In this document: positions 59,107 through 64,000 of the stretch, in pieces
Layout: the number at the start of each line of letters is the position of its first letter
Numbering within the stretch: the first letter of the stretch is position 1
From: Halictus rubicundus
Taxonomy: Eukaryota; Arthropoda; Insecta; Hymenoptera; Halictidae
Assembly: GCF_050948215.1 (NCBI RefSeq)
Contig: NC_135156.1
Span: 16,181,257-16,245,256 of the forward strand
Length of the DNA stretch: 64,000 nucleotides
Direction: 5' to 3'
Program-made: the position numbers and the translations under genes
Notes under the pieces: model-generated
Told to the model about the DNA's origin: nothing
Database searches by the model: none
Seen by the model: only the letters and a program-made list of their open reading frames with translations

Positions 59107-62032
59107 ATAATCGTGTATATTTTATTGCAAATAGGGGATGTCTTTTTAGCTACGATCAAAGGAACGTTTACGTATAATTTCCCTTTCTCTGCGGATAAAT
59201 TACTATGTTTCAGAAGGTATTTTATCTGAACTGATCGGGCTCTTTGCAGATTCGAAATATTCTTGTAATATGAAAATCTAAAATCGAAGGAGTTCGAGTA
59301 CGATTTTCTTGCCTCTGTAAATGAGTTGTTACAATTTTTGGGGGATGTTATTTCAGCTGAACCAGTTTTCATCTCCGCGAGTTTGGATTATCGATTTACG
59401 GTGGAGTATGTTACGACTAAAATACTCCTAATTTTCCTGTAATGCATTCCCGTCTGCGAACGATGCGGCTGATTTTGTTGGAATTTTGAAGGGATGTTTG
59501 TAAATTTGGAATATCGATTTCCCGAGGGGTTCTGTAACCGTTCGGACTGTTTGCTCGATGAGCGGAGTGAGGTCAGCTTTATAATTGGCGAAGGAGCATT
59601 TGTTATAACCTCGCAAGCTCCCGCGCGGAGTTTGTTATGCGATTTTAGCGGTGAAAAAAGAAATATCTCTCGATACGCCAGTTGCAATTTGATATTCGAC
59701 CGTTCGTAGCATCGTTAGAGAAATCTCTCCTTGTGATTTTCGACTCGTTGTTACATGGATCGTGTCAACGGAGGAGAACCGTGTGTATGTACGCAAGAGG
59801 TTAGGAGACAGTAGATTGTACCTATTGTTTGCCGAGGCTCCGAACGGAAGCCACTCAAAGGCTTACCTGGGGAAACAGCTCTCGATCCATTAGCCATCTC
59901 AAACCTTATTAATTAAAGCATCGCAGACGGAAGTGTCAGCGAGGAATCTGGTCTTAAGACTTCCATCGGAGGAAATGATACGTTCATCCCCCACCCCCCT
60001 CCCCCCGTGTTCATTGATTTTTCGCGAGTTTGTTCCGCGTGAAAATATAAAAATATAATTACAACATTTAACAACAGGAAACGAGCGAAAATAGTACAAG
60101 GAATGACGTCGTTCTCTTGTTTTGATATTTTTCATGCGTTGTTTTATACAGTAACGAGGTTTTCGCGTAGGGCGGGCAAAAAGTAACGAAATTCATTCAA
60201 AACCATTGCAAAACAACCGAGTTGTGCAAAAATGCGCATTTTCCGGTAGAATGAGCGACAGAGCGCATCAGAGGGATTCTCCGGGCCGTAAAGTGTACAA
60301 AAATTCACTTCGAAAATTTTGTAAAATTTGCTTTTTACAGCACCGAAAAATTATAAATAGGAATTAGAGTTTGCAATTAGAATCACCTCAGAGTTACGAT
60401 GGGACGATAATCTGCCGAGGGAAAAATCGCGAGAAAATGGCACCGGATGCCTCGGGGACTTTGCAAAATTTCAAAATTCCGCGCTGCCATGACTCACGTC
60501 TAACTCGTCGACTTTCCGTCGCGTCGACGACTCGCTAGCATCCCGAGCTAGCCAGTCGAAAGCCGCGTTTCCTCGTGATCGCGTCCGATGGGAAGCCACG
60601 AGAATTTGCGAACAATCGATAGCCATCCGTCATCCTCTCGCAAACAGCGTGTCCTCGAGCCGGGTCTCCATCCTTCCATCCTGCCGTTCCGCCTGGCGTC
60701 TCTCGGCGTCGCGTTGGTTCGTTACCGGTTCGCCTAATTACCTAAAGATTTAATTGGACTCCGGGAACTTGCGAATCGCGTTACGAACAATTGCACGCCT
60801 CTCCGGTTTGTTTGCTCTCGCAGTTGGCTTCTTCCTGGGAATTGATACTCGGCGATTACAAAATTCAAACGACTCTGGCGACTTTGAACAACTTTCTTGA
60901 CGACTGAAATTGAACATTTTCGCGAAAAGTCTGCTGGTGGCAAACATTGTTCGGACAGAGAGGGCGACTTTTTCATCGCATATGGGATGTTAAATTTTCT
61001 TTTTTTTACATCGACTGGGGGCTTCAGGTTTCAAAATCAGCTGAGAAAGATGCTCGTACGATTTTTTGATTCCGTTTTATTGAATTTTGGGGGGACAGTC
61101 TGCGGGTGAGAGAAATTGTTTGATTTTTAAGGGGTCGTCGCTTTTCCATTTTTCCGTGGAATGTAAAAACATTTTTGAAGAAATTGACTGAGGGGTTCGA
61201 AAGCTGAGGCTTCAGGCTTTAGAGTGTGGCGAGAACGATCGCTGTACGACCGTCCGTCACAAAGTTATAGTAATTTTCAACTAGAACCGAGTGTGCTCCT
61301 TTAATTCTTCACGTGTACCGGTTTGCGATCGTGTGTTCGGAGTATGCTGTAAAATGCGATAGAAATCGGTTCTGTCGAAGTTTTCGGAAAGCCGGCGGCC
61401 AATATTGATTCTCGTGGTCGCGATGACAAATATCCAGACGAGATCGGAATTTCGGAAAGTCGTCGGATGAAAAGAACGTTTATAAATACACGGGACGCGC
61501 TGGAAAGCTCGATCGTCGCTGCGTGCCCTAATATCCCGGATAAAAACCTGGCTTTTCTCTCTCGACGTGCCGCCCCTGTGGGAACGACGTCCTCGTCGGA
61601 TTCCACGGGACCCATCGATCCGTAAGTTTCACGAAATCGTCGGTATGTACGGCACTGGGGGTATTTGTTCGCTGAAACATTCAAATTCCAAACACCGATG
61701 CTCACCGCTTCAGAGAGCCTGGAATTAGCAAAGAAATTTTCCGTCTGGTCTAATTAAACTCGAAACAATTCCGAGGAATTGTTGGCCTCCATTAACTCAT
61801 CACGATCACTATGAAATGTTCTACGTCAGATGCAAGCGACGGAGGCCAATAATAGTATATTGATATTCTTAAATTTTTCTAACCCCTAAACGGACCTTCG
61901 GAATGTGCTTTAAAAATGCAATGATTCAATTAAATTGGATTTACAATATTCACCTCCATCGAAATGGTAACTAGAAACGTAGTGAGATGGTAAAATTAAT
62001 ACTTACACGTTAAATAATTGCTAGCACAAAAA

Positions 62033-62096
62033 GTAGGACTGCATCAGCCCCACTAGGAGCTCCATTTTGTCATAAATGCATAAAACCCGCTGTTTA
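62033..62096. mobile_element. Deleted copy or right end of a GACTGCGGAT-family MITE
   Basis: TTTTGTCATAAATGCATAAA followed by ACCCGCTGTTTAAC is the family right end. AGTAGGACTGCATCAG at 62032 may be a worn left end, which would make this a 64-bp internal-deletion copy. Confidence 0.45.
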
Positions 62097-63776
62097 ACAA
62101 TCACTCATTTGGATACCGTTAAGCAAAATTATTCATTCGGGCACAGCGTGAAGCAGACAACAGTTCATCGCTCATTCATCGAATACAATAATTATAATGT
62201 AATCTACATTGGACGTTGTTTGATCAGTTATCAGGTAGACACCCGAACGCATGTTGTAAACGAACGCTAATAATTGTAACATAATTTGTACCGGTGTTGG
62301 TTGTTTAATTATTGATACGGACTGTTGCTTCGTGTTCGTGTAATCCTCCGCTTCGAGTAATTGTCAAAGTGTGCATAATTAATATTGAATACAGAAATTA
62401 CGTGAACTATGACACACATGTGTGAACTTTTAATTCTGCACGAAAATCGACGTGCCAATGGAACGATTTTCCTAATTGATCGTAAACAGAAAAGAATAGC
62501 AAGGTTAATTATAGTCCCGTATAAATTTCCCGTATAACAAACAACGTATTGTGTGAAGAAAGAAATTTCAATTTGGCCCCTGCATTTTCTAAATTAACGC
62601 ATCAATGTTTTATCCTTCGTAAAGGTCTACTAATTAAGTTACCTCAGGCACTCGATTCGCCTAATTGATAATAAACTGGAACAAATGGCTAGGTTGATTC
62701 TGCTCAGAAACGATGTATCGTTAGAATGAAAATTTTCATATAAAGAGCAATTTACGTACAAACAATTTGCAAATTAATGAACAACGAGAACACTAGTTAG
62801 ATATTATTATTAAATTATTATTATATATATAAAATACATAAGAATTTTTTCGCGGAGTACACAGTAATGTACAAGCCATCCAACAATTCCTATATTAACA
62901 ATGACATTATCTAGTGCACGTGACGATTTGAAAAATCCCAGAAATCATACTGAAAGAAACGTGGTGAATGACAGCGAATGTCAAGGTCAGTTTTCATCGG
63001 CGTGCCACGGGTTCCTCGGGCAAGCCATAATCGCGCACGTTGACAACCGCAAGGAAAATAATGTCGCGTGATACTATGCGGGGAATTCAGCGGTCATACT
63101 TGGCGTCGTAACATGATTTTATTTTATCAATGATCTCGCGCGTAAATTCGAGGGTGACGCAACGAATATTTCCAGCGGCGTAGACCGCATAAGTGTGTCG
63201 GTCACGCTTCGAAAATGGTTCTGGCTCTCGCGAACACTGACGCAGCCAACACACGTTCATCGAGAGATGATCCACAGCTGCTAGTATTATACTGTGCAAC
63301 TACTGCGAGCTCTATGTGACTCGCAACCGTGAAGATGTTCGACGATCGAAACGAACTATACCTGTGCGACGAACGTGTGCGGTGACCTGTTGAGACACAC
63401 GGTGAGCTGCCAAACGACGACTGGCACTGAAACGCCGAAGGAAAGACCATTTGGTCCACTTAAAAATCAGTTTGTTTAATAATTTCTTGGAAGAAAACTA
63501 GGCAAGTTTATATTTATCGAGTGTTCATGGATTCTCCAATATATCGGCAACAACAAAATATCATTTTATTTCAAGGGGATTTTTACTCTGTACATCTGTA
63601 CTTGAAATTACGCTCATCCATTTCAAAATGGATATTTATTTATCAATTTTGTACAACGTACTCTCGAAGATACTTGTAAACAGTTTAATATTTCTGTTGT
63701 TCCCGATGCAGCAACTGTTCACTTCGTTAATTCACCAGAAACTGAACAATTGAATGACGATTTTGATACTAACAAT

Positions 63777-63948
63777 TAGACTGCGGATTTTATGCATTTA
63801 TCACAAAAATGGGTAGGCGTATTTGAAAACAGTGAAAAATACTGTTACATAATTTTCCTTACCTATTAATCGAAATTAAGAAAATCGATTTAGAGTCAGT
63901 TGCAATTCCGGTAGAAAATTTGTATTTTGCATACAGATCCGCAGTCTA
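63777..63948. mobile_element. MITE of the GACTGCGGAT family, best-preserved copy, 172 bp
   Basis: The left end TAGACTGCGGATTTTATGC and right end GCATACAGATCCGCAGTCTA are perfect over the first ten bases and begin and end with TA, as for Tc1/mariner-type targets. The interior TCACAAAAATGGGTAGGCG recurs at 21.19 kb. No coding capacity. Confidence 0.82.
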
Positions 63949-64000
63949 CTAACAATAAAGGTGAAGATGCCTCTGCCGTCGAAGGGTTGAACTAATCGTT

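Larger units (their letters stand above)
50350..64000. other. Right-hand 13.6 kb, no provable gene
   Basis: No conserved exon was recognised on either strand. The longest frames (136, 141 and 159 codons near 52.2, 56.6 and 58.1 kb) have no domain and lie in CpG-richer patches. The region contains the listed MITEs and minisatellite. It could be a long intron of a gene starting at 49.8 kb. Confidence 0.5.

Noticed and set aside
1..64000. tRNA, rRNA, CRISPR, operon-like or viral signals
   Set aside because: A scan by eye for tRNA T-loop patterns, spaced repeat-spacer structure and polymerase or transposase motifs found nothing convincing. Dedicated search tools would be needed to exclude small RNA genes.

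Overview
The window looks like insect nuclear DNA, most likely from a hymenopteran and probably a bee. The evidence is two intron-containing genes with clear insect orthologues, GC-rich exons in AT-richer non-coding DNA, abundant (GA)n microsatellites, and many short DNA-transposon derivatives ending in TA or TTAA. The species cannot be named from the sequence. Nothing bacterial, viral or organellar was seen, and no intact transposase or reverse transcriptase was recognised.

Left part (about 1.9-12.4 kb): the stoned locus on the + strand. One exon beginning at 1948 carries the complete stoned-A ORF (1981-4674, 897 aa), then 109 bases without any AUG, then the stoned-B start at 4784. Stoned-B continues through eleven coding exons to 11956 (1193 aa by my splice model, all phases consistent). 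This is the two-cistron arrangement known from Drosophila stoned. Both products are presynaptic endocytic adaptors: stoned-A carries DPF repeats (AP-2 binding type), and stoned-B carries NPF motifs (EH-domain binding type) plus a stonin/mu-homology domain. The stoned-A ORF is almost empty of AUG codons in all frames. Its only internal in-frame Met is three codons before the stop, which is what one expects if ribosomes must still reach stoned-B.

Middle part (about 12.5-36.4 kb): mostly non-coding DNA. It holds a TATA-like promoter with a 16-codon open exon at 13.9 kb (possibly a remote first exon of the next gene), an 81-bp mariner-type hairpin element, MITEs with TTAA or TA ends, a 153-bp tandem array, and a roughly 290/298-bp satellite at 29.4-31.2 kb.

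36.4-40.5 kb: a five-exon gene on the + strand encoding the tubulin cofactor E-like protein (TBCEL; Drosophila mulet). It has leucine-rich repeats, an LRR cap and a C-terminal ubiquitin-like domain, 515 aa in my model.

Right part (41-64 kb): no gene I can prove. It contains a candidate first coding exon with a strong donor at 49.83 kb, a Tc1-like foldback element, several copies of a MITE ending in TAGACTGCGG, and a 189/193-bp minisatellite (53.2-54.9 kb) that appears to have grown from the inside of a TTAACACTGG-type MITE. The window offers two kinds of second-look signal: translation of the two-cistron stoned mRNA, and a set of related short transposable elements turning into tandem arrays.
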